Below, one piece after another: positions 33,652-42,182 of a stretch of 64,000 nucleotides of DNA. The notes beneath the pieces were generated by a model, which saw only the letters and a program-made list of their open reading frames with translations, made no database searches and had not been told where the DNA came from. The first letter of the stretch is position 1. Each line of letters starts with the position of its first letter. The DNA is taken from positions 34,240-98,239 of the forward strand of contig CAZWBJ010000001.1 of NCBI GenBank assembly GCA_964632175.1, written 5' to 3'. This DNA comes from JAWBSP01 sp964632175. Its GTDB lineage: Archaea; Hadarchaeota; Hadarchaeia; Hadarchaeales; JAWBSP01. A program made the position numbers and the translations under genes.

Positions 33652-34707
33652 TTAGCCCTTCAGTTTAGTGACAATGGGTATCGGCCGTCCGCACCTCGGG
33701 CAGGCGTTTTCCCTCAAGTTGAATTCCAGAATCTCGAAACCAAAACGCCTGATGAGCAGCTGGTTGCAGCCGGGACAGTAGGTGTTTTCACCCGGGTGGC
33801 CCGGTATATTCCCGAGGTATACGAACTCGATCCCTTCCGACAGGGCAATCTTTCTGGCGGTTTCCAACCTTTGAACCGGTGTTGGGGGTGCAGTAAATTC
33901 GTACGCGGGATAGTAGGCCGTGAAGTGGAGGGGAGTCTCGCTCCCGGCTTCTTGGAGGTGTCGGCGGGCGAGGTCTCTCAGCTGCTTTTCATCATCGTTG
34001 ACGCCCGGGATGACAAGGTTGACCACCTCCACGTGCATGCCCATCCTTTTGGCCTCCTTTATGTTTCTCCAGACTACCTCCACATCCGCACTGCAGTACT
34101 TCCTGACCGCTTCAGCATCTCCCTTCACATCAATGTTTATGGCATCCAGCCCCGCTTCACGTAGCATTCCCAGGGCCTCGAGCGTCATGTACCCGTTAGA
34201 AACATAGGTGTTTGCCAGTCCGGCTCGGTGTGCGAGGGGAAAGAGGTCTAGGGCGTATTCAAAGAGTAGGGTGGGTTCGTTGAAGCTGAGAGAGGTTCCC
34301 GAACATCGTTGCGAGAGGCACATGCTGACGAACTGCTCTGGACTGATGAAAGTGGGCGATCGTATTTCCGGCTCTACCTTCGAGATGTCATAGTTCTGGC
34401 ACCAAGGACAAGTGAAGTTGCAGGAGAAGGTGCCGGCGGTGAGGAAGAGTTTCCCTGGAAGGAAATGGAAGAAGGGCTTCTTCTCGGCGGGGTTGGCCGA
34501 AAGCGAGCTGACGTTTCCGTAAACGAGGGTGTAGAGCTCCCCCTCGAGGTTCACCCTCGTCCTGCAGAAGCCCCTGCCGCCCGGAGGGATGGTGCAGCGC
34601 CTCTCGCAAAGCCCGCACTCTACTTCATCCCCCGCCCTTTTCCACAGCAGGGCCCTCCTCACCCAAGGCTTTCCTTTTAGTCGTGATGGCTCCTCCACTA
34701 AATCCAA
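33652..34707 (-). CDS. amrS: Radical SAM protein, AmmeMemoRadiSam (AmrS) family
   Basis: 351 residues. The N-terminal zinc/iron-type cysteines (CGLCERRCTIPPGGRGFC) precede the SAM-cluster motif CNFTCPWCQNY near 100, and a rubredoxin-like CxxC...CxxC end (CPGCNQL; CPRCGRPIP). This layout matches the COG1180/AmrS family, which in other genomes is fused to or neighbours Memo and AMMECR1 proteins. Neither partner is visible here. Start is TTG 34707 or GTG 34698; CAAATAATCC upstream fits a leaderless GTG start. Substrate is unknown. Confidence 0.85.
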   Translation of the reverse strand: MDLVEEPSRLKGKPWVRRALLWKRAGDEVECGLCERRCTIPPGGRGFCRTRVNLEGELYTLVYGNVSSLSANPAEKKPFFHFLPGKLFLTAGTFSCNFTCPWCQNYDISKVEPEIRSPTFISPEQFVSMCLSQRCSGTSLSFNEPTLLFEYALDLFPLAHRAGLANTYVSNGYMTLEALGMLREAGLDAINIDVKGDAEAVRKYCSADVEVVWRNIKEAKRMGMHVEVVNLVIPGVNDDEKQLRDLARRHLQEAGSETPLHFTAYYPAYEFTAPPTPVQRLETARKIALSEGIEFVYLGNIPGHPGENTYCPGCNQLLIRRFGFEILEFNLRENACPRCGRPIPIVTKLKG

Positions 34708-34735
34708 GGTGAGGGGATTATTTGGTCTGAAGCGT

Positions 34736-35923
34736 TTAAAGGTTTGGCCTGACCGTGACTTTGCAGAGACTCTTGTCCGTCTGCAGCCTCTTCAGATACT
34801 GGGGCACCTCCTCCAGTTTTATCTGCACCGAGATCATGGGGGTCAGGTCCATTCCGGATTTCATGAGGGAGATGACGTTCCAGAAGGTCCCGTGCCCCGA
34901 GTGCCCCTGTGAGCCGACGATCTGCGCCCTTCTGACTTGGTAAACCTCACAGGTTATGGGGGTGGGAACCGGCGAGCGGGCCACCACCACCAGGGTAGAG
35001 TTCACCTGCCTCCCCAGCCAGATACACTTCTCTATCTGAGGAACCACCTTGTCGGGAATTCCGCTTGCTTCTAGGTAGAGTTTCGCTCCCATCCCGCCCG
35101 TTATGTCGAGCACCCTCTCGACGAAGTCCTCCCTGAGGGGATCGATGGTGTGGGTTGCCCCAAGCCTCTTTGCCATTTCCCTCCTGCCAGCTTCTGGCTC
35201 GGAGAGGATGACGTTTTCCGCCCCAGCTCTCCTCATGATGGCACAGGCCGCCAGCCCTATCGGTCCCCCTCCCACGATCACAGCCGATTCGCCGGGTCTT
35301 ATCCCTCCACCCCTGACGATGACGGCGGTGTAGGCCACGCTCGTGGGCTCGACCAACGATCCAGCCAGGAAGAGCTTATCGCCGGGATAGTTCTCCTCCA
35401 GCGGCTTCAGGCTCCAAAGATACTTTGCATCGACCTTCACGTACTCCGCATATCCTCCGTCCACGGTGAAGCCCAGTTCCTCCAAGCGCTCGCAGTGGTT
35501 GGGGAAGCCGTCGGCGCAGGGCTTGCATGTCCCGCACCAGAGCATCTCCTCCGTGGTCACAGGTTCGCCGGGCTCGAAGGGTCTGTTGGTCCTCCTGTTG
35601 ATGGCATGTGGTCCAGCCTTTTCGACCACCCCGGAAATCTCGTGCCCCAGGACGCAGGGGAAGGCGGTGAGGCCCGGGTAGAGGATGTATCCCTCTTGGT
35701 CGGTCTGGGCCATGTGGACGTCCGAGCCACAAATCCCGCACGCCATAACTTTCAGTAAAACTTGGGTGGGCTCGATTGTCGGGACGGGTTTTTCCACCAC
35801 CCTAACAGTGGGGTTTCTCCACACTTGGCTCCCCAGCCAGCTGAGCTTTCCTTCGATGTCCTTAGGTCCGAGCTTGAATCCCTTCCTCGGTGCCCAGTCG
35901 GCGGAGAGCTCAACCGCCCGCAT
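34736..35923 (-). CDS. Zinc-dependent dehydrogenase, scyllo-inosose 3-dehydrogenase (IolM)-like
   Basis: Medium-chain dehydrogenase/reductase of 395 residues. Catalytic zinc ligands appear in ACGICGSDVHMAQTDQEGY and GHEISGVVEKAG, the structural zinc cysteines in CGTCKPCADGFPNHC, and the NAD site in VIVGGGPIGLAACAIM. The unusual N-terminus (FKLGPKDIEGKLSWLG) and VGSQGHSGHGTFWNVISLM match what I recall of the Thermotoga maritima inositol-route enzyme that oxidises scyllo-inosose. It is third after the iolG- and uxaE-like genes, 50 bases downstream, with its own TATA (CTTTTAAACC). Confidence 0.82.
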   Translation of the reverse strand: MRAVELSADWAPRKGFKLGPKDIEGKLSWLGSQVWRNPTVRVVEKPVPTIEPTQVLLKVMACGICGSDVHMAQTDQEGYILYPGLTAFPCVLGHEISGVVEKAGPHAINRRTNRPFEPGEPVTTEEMLWCGTCKPCADGFPNHCERLEELGFTVDGGYAEYVKVDAKYLWSLKPLEENYPGDKLFLAGSLVEPTSVAYTAVIVRGGGIRPGESAVIVGGGPIGLAACAIMRRAGAENVILSEPEAGRREMAKRLGATHTIDPLREDFVERVLDITGGMGAKLYLEASGIPDKVVPQIEKCIWLGRQVNSTLVVVARSPVPTPITCEVYQVRRAQIVGSQGHSGHGTFWNVISLMKSGMDLTPMISVQIKLEEVPQYLKRLQTDKSLCKVTVRPNL

Positions 35924-35973
35924 CTATATTTTACCGGTTTAAAAGCAAGCTTTGCGAGCTACAACACAAAACG

Positions 35974-37350
35974 TCAGCCCGAGGTGGCCCGCCTGAAAGC
36001 TGGAGAGAGTGCTGAGAAGTGCTGCTCCAGCCTAGAGCTGAGCTCCTCCTCGTGCTGTATCAGGAGCTTCTGCATTTCTCGGCCGAATCTTTTCAGCACC
36101 GACCCGTACGTCACGTGGAGGATCTGCCTTCCCTCACCCTCTAAGCTAGCACTCCGCGCCTCCCCCACCAGCCCCGCGTACGCCGTCCTCTCCTTTTCGA
36201 AGACCTTCTCCGCCAGCGCGCAGATTTGGGAAAAGAGTTGGGGGTCGTGTTTCTGCACGAGTTCCAGCGCCAGCAGGTAGGTGGTTCCGGAGGTTTTAAT
36301 GTGCACTGGTCCGAACTCGGCGAGCAGTGGGTAAACGGATGGCTTGTCGCTGCCCGAATGGATGCTCAGCTTGTACGGTCCTAGGTGTTGGGCGATCAAA
36401 TAGTGCTGGTGCAGGTTTTCCCGCAACTTCTCTAGGTCACCCTTATAGTCCACGGCCTTCTCGAATTTCCCGACGAACTTCGGGGCGAAGGAGGTGATTT
36501 TCACACCCCTAAGTTTGAGCTCCCGCACGAAGAAGAAGTGCTCCTTGGTGGTGGTGGGTTCCGGGGTCTCGTCCAGCGAGATTTCGAAGTCGAATTCCCC
36601 GACCTCCGCCGACAAGAGCTTCCAGGCTCTTTGGACGAAGTTCAGGGCCTTGGCGAACCTTGCCCCGAGCCTCCAGACCTCCTCCTTTTCGAAGGCCAGC
36701 TCGAAGCCGGGGACGATCTCAAACCGCTTGTAATCCCTCTCCAGCTCAGTTGGACTCGACCAGCGCGAGACCTTTGCCAGCAGATTCTTCTCGCTGTAGT
36801 CTAGGTAGGGGCTGACATCGAGGGTGAACCCAGTAAACCCGGCTCTGATTGCCTCACGGACTTGGCCTAAGGTGGAGAGGTGGTCAGCGTCCGAACCAAA
36901 GCCCCCCGTGTACCCCTCTTGGAAAACCCCCCAGATGGCGCACTCCAGCACCTCCCTGAAGCTCCTCCCGGTCTTCCTGAGTTCCCTGGCGGATTGCTGG
37001 GCGAGGATGGGGTAAACTTGGAGGGACCTGGCCGCCCTCACGTGGCCCGGGGTTGACAGCCCCAGCCTGTCCCCGAACCCCACGGAGGGTCTGAGCCAGG
37101 AAGGTTTCGGTTGAAGGAAGGGGAAGAGGGACTTGAGGGCCCTAGCGTTCCCGCCGTCGGTGGGGCAAAGCCATATTCTTTTGCCCCCTGCTTTCCTTAC
37201 CTTCCCCGAGAGCTTTGGAGGTTTTCTTCCCACCGCCACCAGAACTTTCCTGTCCCCTTCCCTGGCAAGGGCAAGGGTGGCTCCCTCGAGCTGCTGAACC
37301 GATTGGGGATAGAACTGGAGTTCTGGGAGAAGGCGCTGGAGCTCCTCCAC
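35974..37350 (-). CDS. uxaE: Tagaturonate/fructuronate epimerase (UxaE)-like protein
   Basis: 458 residues. Segments GFGDRLGLSTPGHVRA, YPILAQQSARELRKTGRSF, WGVFQEGYTGGFGSDADHL, FDFEISLDETPEPTT and YKLSIHSGSDKPSVYPLL match the metal-dependent UxaE epimerases, which interconvert D-tagaturonate and D-fructuronate in Thermotoga-type uronate and inositol routes. Several Asp, His and Glu suited for metal binding are conserved. Start is GTG, overlapping the iolG-like stop by one base, so the two are coupled. The substrate here is inferred from similarity and context. Confidence 0.82.
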   Translation of the reverse strand: MEELQRLLPELQFYPQSVQQLEGATLALAREGDRKVLVAVGRKPPKLSGKVRKAGGKRIWLCPTDGGNARALKSLFPFLQPKPSWLRPSVGFGDRLGLSTPGHVRAARSLQVYPILAQQSARELRKTGRSFREVLECAIWGVFQEGYTGGFGSDADHLSTLGQVREAIRAGFTGFTLDVSPYLDYSEKNLLAKVSRWSSPTELERDYKRFEIVPGFELAFEKEEVWRLGARFAKALNFVQRAWKLLSAEVGEFDFEISLDETPEPTTTKEHFFFVRELKLRGVKITSFAPKFVGKFEKAVDYKGDLEKLRENLHQHYLIAQHLGPYKLSIHSGSDKPSVYPLLAEFGPVHIKTSGTTYLLALELVQKHDPQLFSQICALAEKVFEKERTAYAGLVGEARSASLEGEGRQILHVTYGSVLKRFGREMQKLLIQHEEELSSRLEQHFSALSPAFRRATSG

Positions 37351-38339
37351 TAGCCCACCTTCACCGGTCTCCCCTCTCTAAAGGATCGCTGGGCAGAGAG
37401 GGCGAGCAGGAGAGCCATCTTCCCATCCTCGCCGCTCACGGGCGGCTCACCCCCTTCATCGAGGCACTTTACAAAGGCCCGCATCTCCTCGACGAAGGAG
37501 GCCTCGTACCTTTCGGGGAAGAAGTAGTAAAGCTTAGAAAGGTGGGAACCCTCCTCGTCGCGCCTGATGTTTTCGAGGGGGAGCGGGTTGGGTACCTCCA
37601 TCATCCCCTTTTCCCCCAGCACCTCCACCCTCTGGTCGTACCCGTAAACCGCCCTCCTGCAGTTGTCTATCACCCCCAGGGCCCCGCTCCTGAACCTGAG
37701 GACGGTGATGAGGGTATCCAGATCCCCCAGCTCCCTCAGCCTCGGCTCAAGCAGAACCGAGCCTGTCGAGTAAACCTCCTCCACCTCCCCCATTAGGTAC
37801 CTAGCCATGTCGAAGTCGTGGATGGTCATGTCCACCCAGATCCCCCCCGAGACCCTGAGGTAATCGAAGCTTGGGAAGTCAGGGTCGCGGCTGGTGATCT
37901 TGAGCACGAGGGGCTTCCCCAACGCACCGGAGGCCAGCTCTTTCTTGAGTGCCGAGAAGTTCGGATCGAACCTCCTGTTAAAGCCCGTCTGCAACTTCAC
38001 CCCCGCTCGTCTCACCGCCCGCAGCATGTCCTCGACCTCCTCAAGGGTTCTCGCCAGCGGCTTCTCGCAGAAGATGTGCTTTCCGGCCTCGCAGGCCTCG
38101 ACGACGATCTGTCTGTGTGTTTCCGTGCTCGTGCAGACAAGCACCCCGTCCAGCTCCCTGGCTAGCACCTCCTTGTAATCTGAGGTGTACTCCACTCCGA
38201 GTTCGGAGGCCACCTCCCTCGCGGCCTGTGGGTTTGAATCGGCAACGATGGAAAGCTGGGCGCCCGGAACTCTGTGCATCAAGTTTCTGGCATGCAACCT
38301 TCCTATTCTCCCGCACCCAATGAGTCCGAGTCTCGCCAT
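37350..38339 (-). CDS. iolG: Gfo/Idh/MocA oxidoreductase, inositol 2-dehydrogenase (IolG)-like
   Basis: 329 residues. N-terminal NAD fold with LGLIGCGRIGRLHA, then the family motif FCEKPLARTLEEV near 94 with the catalytic Lys, and DMTIHDFDMARYLMG near 168 carrying the Asp/His pair used by inositol dehydrogenases. It oxidises the axial hydroxyl of myo-inositol in the known family. It leads the operon iolG-uxaE-iolM on this strand. A GGAGGAAT ribosome site precedes the ATG; the ThiI-like gene is divergent with only 31 bases between. Another sugar dehydrogenase is possible. Confidence 0.83.
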   Translation of the reverse strand: MARLGLIGCGRIGRLHARNLMHRVPGAQLSIVADSNPQAAREVASELGVEYTSDYKEVLARELDGVLVCTSTETHRQIVVEACEAGKHIFCEKPLARTLEEVEDMLRAVRRAGVKLQTGFNRRFDPNFSALKKELASGALGKPLVLKITSRDPDFPSFDYLRVSGGIWVDMTIHDFDMARYLMGEVEEVYSTGSVLLEPRLRELGDLDTLITVLRFRSGALGVIDNCRRAVYGYDQRVEVLGEKGMMEVPNPLPLENIRRDEEGSHLSKLYYFFPERYEASFVEEMRAFVKCLDEGGEPPVSGEDGKMALLLALSAQRSFREGRPVKVG

Positions 38340-38370
38340 TCAGATATTCCTCCGCCACAAATTAGTTTTG

Positions 38371-39024
38371 ATGGACAAGCTGGTCTCCCTGTTTTCTGGG
38401 GGTATTGACTCCCCGGTCGCCTGCGCATTGATGGCGAGGAGGTTCAGAATTCTTCCGGTGCATTTTTTCGGCGGCGCGTATGCAGAGAAAGGGAGCTTGG
38501 AGAGAACGGTGGAGGCCCTTGAGAGGTTGGTTCCTCTTTGCGCTTTTCAGAAGATCGTCGTAGTCCCCTGGTTCCCCTTTCTGGACAGGCTGGTCAGGTC
38601 GGAGCACAGAAGCTACACCTGCGTGCTCTGCAAGAGAGGGATGTTTAAAGTTGCTGAGCGTATTTGCCAAGTTGAGGGGGCTTTCGGGATTCTGACGGGG
38701 GAGGCCTTGGGCCAGAAGGCGAGCCAGACCCTACCCAACCTTCTCTCCCTTTCCCAGGGGATCCAGTATCCGGTGTTGCGCCCCCTTTTGGGGACGGACA
38801 AGCTGGAGATTGAGAGGCTTTCCAAAAAATTCGGCATCTGGTCATCATCTCATGCTGGTGGATGTAAAGCTGTTCCCTCTTTCCCCAAGACCGCGGCGGA
38901 CTCGAAAACCTTGGAAAAGATCTTCTCGGAATTGGATTTGACCGGAGAGCTCAGCCGTCTCTACGCTCTCCGAGCTGAGGTAAAGGAACCGCGCGAGGTT
39001 CTGGAAGTAGCGGTGAATTTTTAG
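38371..39024 (+). CDS. ThiI-like PP-loop sulfurtransferase lacking THUMP
   Basis: 217 residues from ATG 38371. The ATP-binding PP-loop is SLFSGGIDSPVACALM at the N-terminus. The typical ThiI core follows: RSYTCVLCKRGMFKVAERIC near 90 and LTGEALGQKASQTLPNL near 110, then YPVLRPLLGTDKLEIERL. It has only this domain: the THUMP/ferredoxin-like half and the rhodanese tail of full ThiI are absent. It may carry out 4-thiouridine or thiazole sulfur transfer with a partner. SufC-SufB follow 50 bases later, a sulfur-related context. An in-frame longer start would overlap iolG and is unlikely. Confidence 0.85.
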   Translation: MDKLVSLFSGGIDSPVACALMARRFRILPVHFFGGAYAEKGSLERTVEALERLVPLCAFQKIVVVPWFPFLDRLVRSEHRSYTCVLCKRGMFKVAERICQVEGAFGILTGEALGQKASQTLPNLLSLSQGIQYPVLRPLLGTDKLEIERLSKKFGIWSSSHAGGCKAVPSFPKTAADSKTLEKIFSELDLTGELSRLYALRAEVKEPREVLEVAVNF

Positions 39025-39076
39025 GGTACCAGAAAGCGAGGTTTGGTGACCTTTTTGCCCTGTTGGTGAGTCAGTG

Positions 39077-39781
39077 ATGCTGGAAATCAGAAACCTGACA
39101 GTGGAAGTAGAAGGAAAAAAGGTGCTCCAGGGGCTTGATCTTGAGGTGGGGGAGAAGGAGAGACATGTGCTTTTCGGACCAAACGGTTCTGGCAAGACTT
39201 CGCTCGTCCTCACCATCCTAGGTTTTCCCCAGTACAAGGTGGTCTCCGGAAGCATCCGCTTTGACGGGGTGGAGCTGCTGGGTAAATCCATCGATGAAAG
39301 GGCCAGGCTCGGCTTGGCGGTGGCCTTTCAGAAGCCGCCGGCGGTCAGGGGGGTGAGGTTGGGGGACATTCTCCAATACCTCGGCGGTGAGGGCGGGCTG
39401 CTCTCCCTCCTCAACCTCTCGGAAGATTTCCTTGCCCGGGAGCTGAATGTGGGGTTTTCGGGGGGAGAAATGAGGAGAACGGAAGTCCTTCAGGTTTTGG
39501 CCCAGAAAGCAAAGCTAGCCTTCTTCGACGAGCCGGACTCGGGACTGGACGTAGAAAACCTAGAGACGGTGGGCAGGGCTATAAATGAGTTCCTCAGGGA
39601 GAGATCGGGGATTATCATCACACACATGGGACACATTCTGAGGCACGTTCAGGTCGATTTTGCTCACGTCCTTCTCAACGGGAGGATCGCGTGTTCTGGT
39701 TCTCCCTCTAAAATCCTTGCCCAGATCCTCAAGGAGGGGTACAAATGGTGCGAGACCTGCCCGCGAGCCTCAAGGAGCTAG
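39077..39781 (+). CDS. sufC: Fe-S assembly ATPase SufC (SmsC-like)
   Basis: ABC-type ATPase of 234 residues that powers cluster assembly with SufB. Walker A FGPNGSGKTSL near 34, Q-loop AVAFQKPPAV, signature FSGGEMRRTEV near 130, Walker B AFFDEPDSGLD near 150, switch His in IITHMGHIL. The FSGGE and EPDSGLDV sequences are typical of SufC. Start is ATG 39077, one codon after a GTG. It overlaps sufB by 37 bases; no SufS, SufE or SufU is adjacent. Confidence 0.95.
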   Translation: MLEIRNLTVEVEGKKVLQGLDLEVGEKERHVLFGPNGSGKTSLVLTILGFPQYKVVSGSIRFDGVELLGKSIDERARLGLAVAFQKPPAVRGVRLGDILQYLGGEGGLLSLLNLSEDFLARELNVGFSGGEMRRTEVLQVLAQKAKLAFFDEPDSGLDVENLETVGRAINEFLRERSGIIITHMGHILRHVQVDFAHVLLNGRIACSGSPSKILAQILKEGYKWCETCPRASRS

Positions 39782-41064
39782 AGGACTGGTACGAGGAGTT
39801 CGACAGAGGCTTCCCTGAGTGGTACCGACGGCTCAGGAGGAGGGCTAGGGAGATTTTCAGGGAGAAGGAGGAGAAAGGGGAGCCGGTGGGGAGGTACGGG
39901 AAGGATTTTGACCTCCTGCATTACTCCCCTATTCTCTCCACCCCCAAGGAACCTCTTGAAACCTTGGAGGCTCTAGGGGAGGAACAGAAGGAGGCGGTGA
40001 GGTCGATAGGGGTGGATACGGGGGAAAAGGAAAGGTTGGGATCCCATTTACAGCAGGATGCCATCGTCACCTATCAGAAGCTTTTGACACACGAGGGGGT
40101 GGTGGTCGAGAGACCAGAGAGCGCTATCCTCCACTATCCTTGGCTCAAAGAGTTCGTGCATAGGCTCGTGCCGATAGATCTGGACAAGTATACGGCCTTC
40201 TGCTCCGGATTCTCCCTTGGCGGGGCCTTCATCTGGGTGAAGGAGGGGGTTAGGGCGGATCTTCCCCTTCAGGCCTGCTTCCTTCTGGAAACGGAGAGGC
40301 TCGCGCAACTACCCTACATTTTGGTGCTGGCGGAACCTCGCTCCAAGCTAAACATCCTCTCTGGTTGCGTCATGAGCCCGCGATGCCCCGTTGCCCTCCA
40401 CGGTTCCATCACCGAGATCTATGTGGGGGAGGGGGCAGAGATCACCTTCAATCTCGTGCACAACTTCCAGCCTGGATTTCACGTAAGGCCGAAGGTCGGG
40501 GCGCTGGTGGAGGAGGGCGGAGTCTATATCGAAAATTACATCGAGAGGGGCAGACCGGAGAGCTCCCAGCTTTTCCCCACGGTGATCTTGAGGGGGAGGA
40601 ATTCTAGGGCGGAGCTCCGCTCCTTCTTCTTCGGAAGGGGGACTTCGGACATGGACATCGGTGGAGGGATCATCTTCACAGGAGAGGGCTCTAGGGGGGA
40701 GGTGGTGAGCAGGTCGGTCGTGACGGAGGAGGCGAAGGTGAGGATGAGGGGGGTACTGAAGGCCTACGCTAGTGGCGTGAGGGGCCATCTTGAATGCCGG
40801 AGCATCTTGCTGAGTGAGAAGGCCGAGGTGAGGGCCTTCCCCAACCTTTCCAGTCTGCAGCCAGATGCAACCCTTACGCATGAGGCGGCGGTGGGGAAGA
40901 TCGAGGAGGAGCAGCTCTACTACTTGATGAGCAGGGGGATGAGCAGGGAGGAGGCGGCGTCGGCCATCATCCGGGGTTTCCTTGACGTGGCGAGGGGCCT
41001 GCCGGATCCCCTGCTGAACTGGTTGAGGGGTCTCATCTCACAAACCGCGGGGGAGCTGCTTTGA
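39745..41064 (+). CDS. sufB: Fe-S scaffold protein SufB (SufBD family, SmsB-like)
   Basis: 439 residues. Scaffold of the SUF system. The beta-helix core is visible: SGCVMSPRCPVALHG, ITEIYVGEGAEITF, IIFTGEGSRGEVVSRSV, and the family end with SLQPDATLTHEAAVGK, QLYYLMSRGMSREEAAS and IIRGFLD. Only one SufBD protein is present, so it probably forms a homodimer with SufC, the arrangement called SmsCB in archaea. The N-terminal 37 bases lie inside sufC. The stop overlaps the ferredoxin start (TTGA). Confidence 0.93.
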   Translation: MVRDLPASLKELEDWYEEFDRGFPEWYRRLRRRAREIFREKEEKGEPVGRYGKDFDLLHYSPILSTPKEPLETLEALGEEQKEAVRSIGVDTGEKERLGSHLQQDAIVTYQKLLTHEGVVVERPESAILHYPWLKEFVHRLVPIDLDKYTAFCSGFSLGGAFIWVKEGVRADLPLQACFLLETERLAQLPYILVLAEPRSKLNILSGCVMSPRCPVALHGSITEIYVGEGAEITFNLVHNFQPGFHVRPKVGALVEEGGVYIENYIERGRPESSQLFPTVILRGRNSRAELRSFFFGRGTSDMDIGGGIIFTGEGSRGEVVSRSVVTEEAKVRMRGVLKAYASGVRGHLECRSILLSEKAEVRAFPNLSSLQPDATLTHEAAVGKIEEEQLYYLMSRGMSREEAASAIIRGFLDVARGLPDPLLNWLRGLISQTAGELL

Positions 41065-41261
41065 TCTCGCTTCAACCTGAGAAGTGCATCGGTTGCGGCA
41101 TTTGCGTTCTGACTTGCCCGAGGGGCGTGTTTGAACTGTCTCAGGTGGAGGTTCCCCTCAAATTAAAGCTTGAGAGATGCGTTGTGAGGAATCGTGAGAG
41201 ATGCGATTCCTGCGGAAGGTGCGTCGGGGAGTGTCCGGGTAAGGCCCTCTCGTTGAAGTGA
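41061..41261 (+). CDS. 2[4Fe-4S] ferredoxin
   Basis: 66 residues with two cluster motifs: CIGCGICVLTCP (9-20) and CDSCGRCVGECP (48-59). It is an electron carrier. Start is TTG at 41061, overlapping the sufB TGA. As the last gene of sufC-sufB-fd it could donate electrons to cluster building or simply be a client. A region of 28 residues separates the motifs. Confidence 0.93.
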   Translation: MISLQPEKCIGCGICVLTCPRGVFELSQVEVPLKLKLERCVVRNRERCDSCGRCVGECPGKALSLK

Positions 41262-41459
41262 CTATTTCTGCGGAAACTTCTCCGAAGCGATCTGTCCACC
41301 GATACCCCAATTGACCTTGGGCACTTCGTGGATGATAACTTCGACGGCCTCCGGTGGGCACCCTATGGCGCCGGCTACCGCGGATGTAACAGCCTCGACG
41401 AGGGCTTTCTTTTGCTGTGGGGTCCTTCCCTCCCACATCTCTATCGTGACCACCGGCAT
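41262..41459 (-). CDS. 4-oxalocrotonate tautomerase-like protein
   Basis: 65 residues that begin MPVVTIEMWEGRTPQQKKAL, with the catalytic Pro1 exposed after Met removal. The length and the KKALVEAVTSAVAGAIGCP helix fit the small tautomerase family. It also shows IIHEVPKVNWGIGG, the typical strand and end. The natural substrate is unknown; such proteins interconvert enol and keto forms. Its stop codon directly abuts the end of the ferredoxin gene, and the two are convergent. Confidence 0.9.
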   Translation of the reverse strand: MPVVTIEMWEGRTPQQKKALVEAVTSAVAGAIGCPPEAVEVIIHEVPKVNWGIGGQIASEKFPQK

Positions 41460-41489
41460 CCGTTTATGAGCACCCTCTTATAAAAATGA

Positions 41490-42182
41490 ATGCCGTTGAG
41501 AGCCGTTACCTTCGATGTGGGAGGGACGCTGGCGGGAGGGAAGCTGAACAGAAACCTCTATGGGCAGCACATGCTGGAGCTCTTGGAAAGTCACGGGCAG
41601 AGGGTTTCGAGGAGGGAACTCAAGAAGGCAGTTGGGCTCGCCTTGGATACCCTGAACCGCCTGAGGGAGAAGAACTTGGAGATGGACTTCAACGAGTTCA
41701 GGAGGATCACCCTGCTTAGGCTTGGGATAACTCCCACTCCGGACCTTATGTCTGCCATGGCATCTCTTTATTATCAGTGCTTCGAGCAGGTGCCCTTGCC
41801 GAAGTGCAAGGAGGTTTTGGATGAGCTTTCGAGGAACTATTCTCTTGGCGTGATCTCAAACACCATGAGTTTGGCCTCAAAAATCTTCTTGGAGCGGTTC
41901 GGGCTGGCGGGTTACTTCAAAGTCCAAGTCTACTCCGGGGAGATAGGGTACAGAAAGCCCCACCCAAAAATTTTTGAAATAGCCCTCCAGAGGCTGGGGG
42001 TGGCGGCTGCCGAGGCCGTTCACGTGGGCAACGACCCCAAGGAGGATGTGCTCGGCCCGAAGAAGGTGGGGATGAAGGCCATCTTGGTTGGGGATACCGA
42101 CCCCAACGCGGATGTGTCAGTAGGTTCGCTGGCCGAGGTTCCAGAGGCTGTACTCAGGCTAGCCTCAGCACCTGAAACGTAA
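41490..42182 (+). CDS. HAD-superfamily hydrolase
   Basis: 230 residues. Motif I reads FDVGGTL: the nucleophile Asp (residue 9) is present but the second, acid/base Asp of DxDxT is Gly, as in several archaeal members and dehalogenase-like proteins. Motif II is VISNTMS, the Lys motif GYRKPHPKIFE, motif IV HVGNDPKEDV. A four-helix cap lies between I and II. Phosphatase or phosphoglycolate-like activity is plausible. Its end overlaps the convergent methyltransferase by 18 bases, more if that frame is restored. Confidence 0.85.
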   Translation: MPLRAVTFDVGGTLAGGKLNRNLYGQHMLELLESHGQRVSRRELKKAVGLALDTLNRLREKNLEMDFNEFRRITLLRLGITPTPDLMSAMASLYYQCFEQVPLPKCKEVLDELSRNYSLGVISNTMSLASKIFLERFGLAGYFKVQVYSGEIGYRKPHPKIFEIALQRLGVAAAEAVHVGNDPKEDVLGPKKVGMKAILVGDTDPNADVSVGSLAEVPEAVLRLASAPET

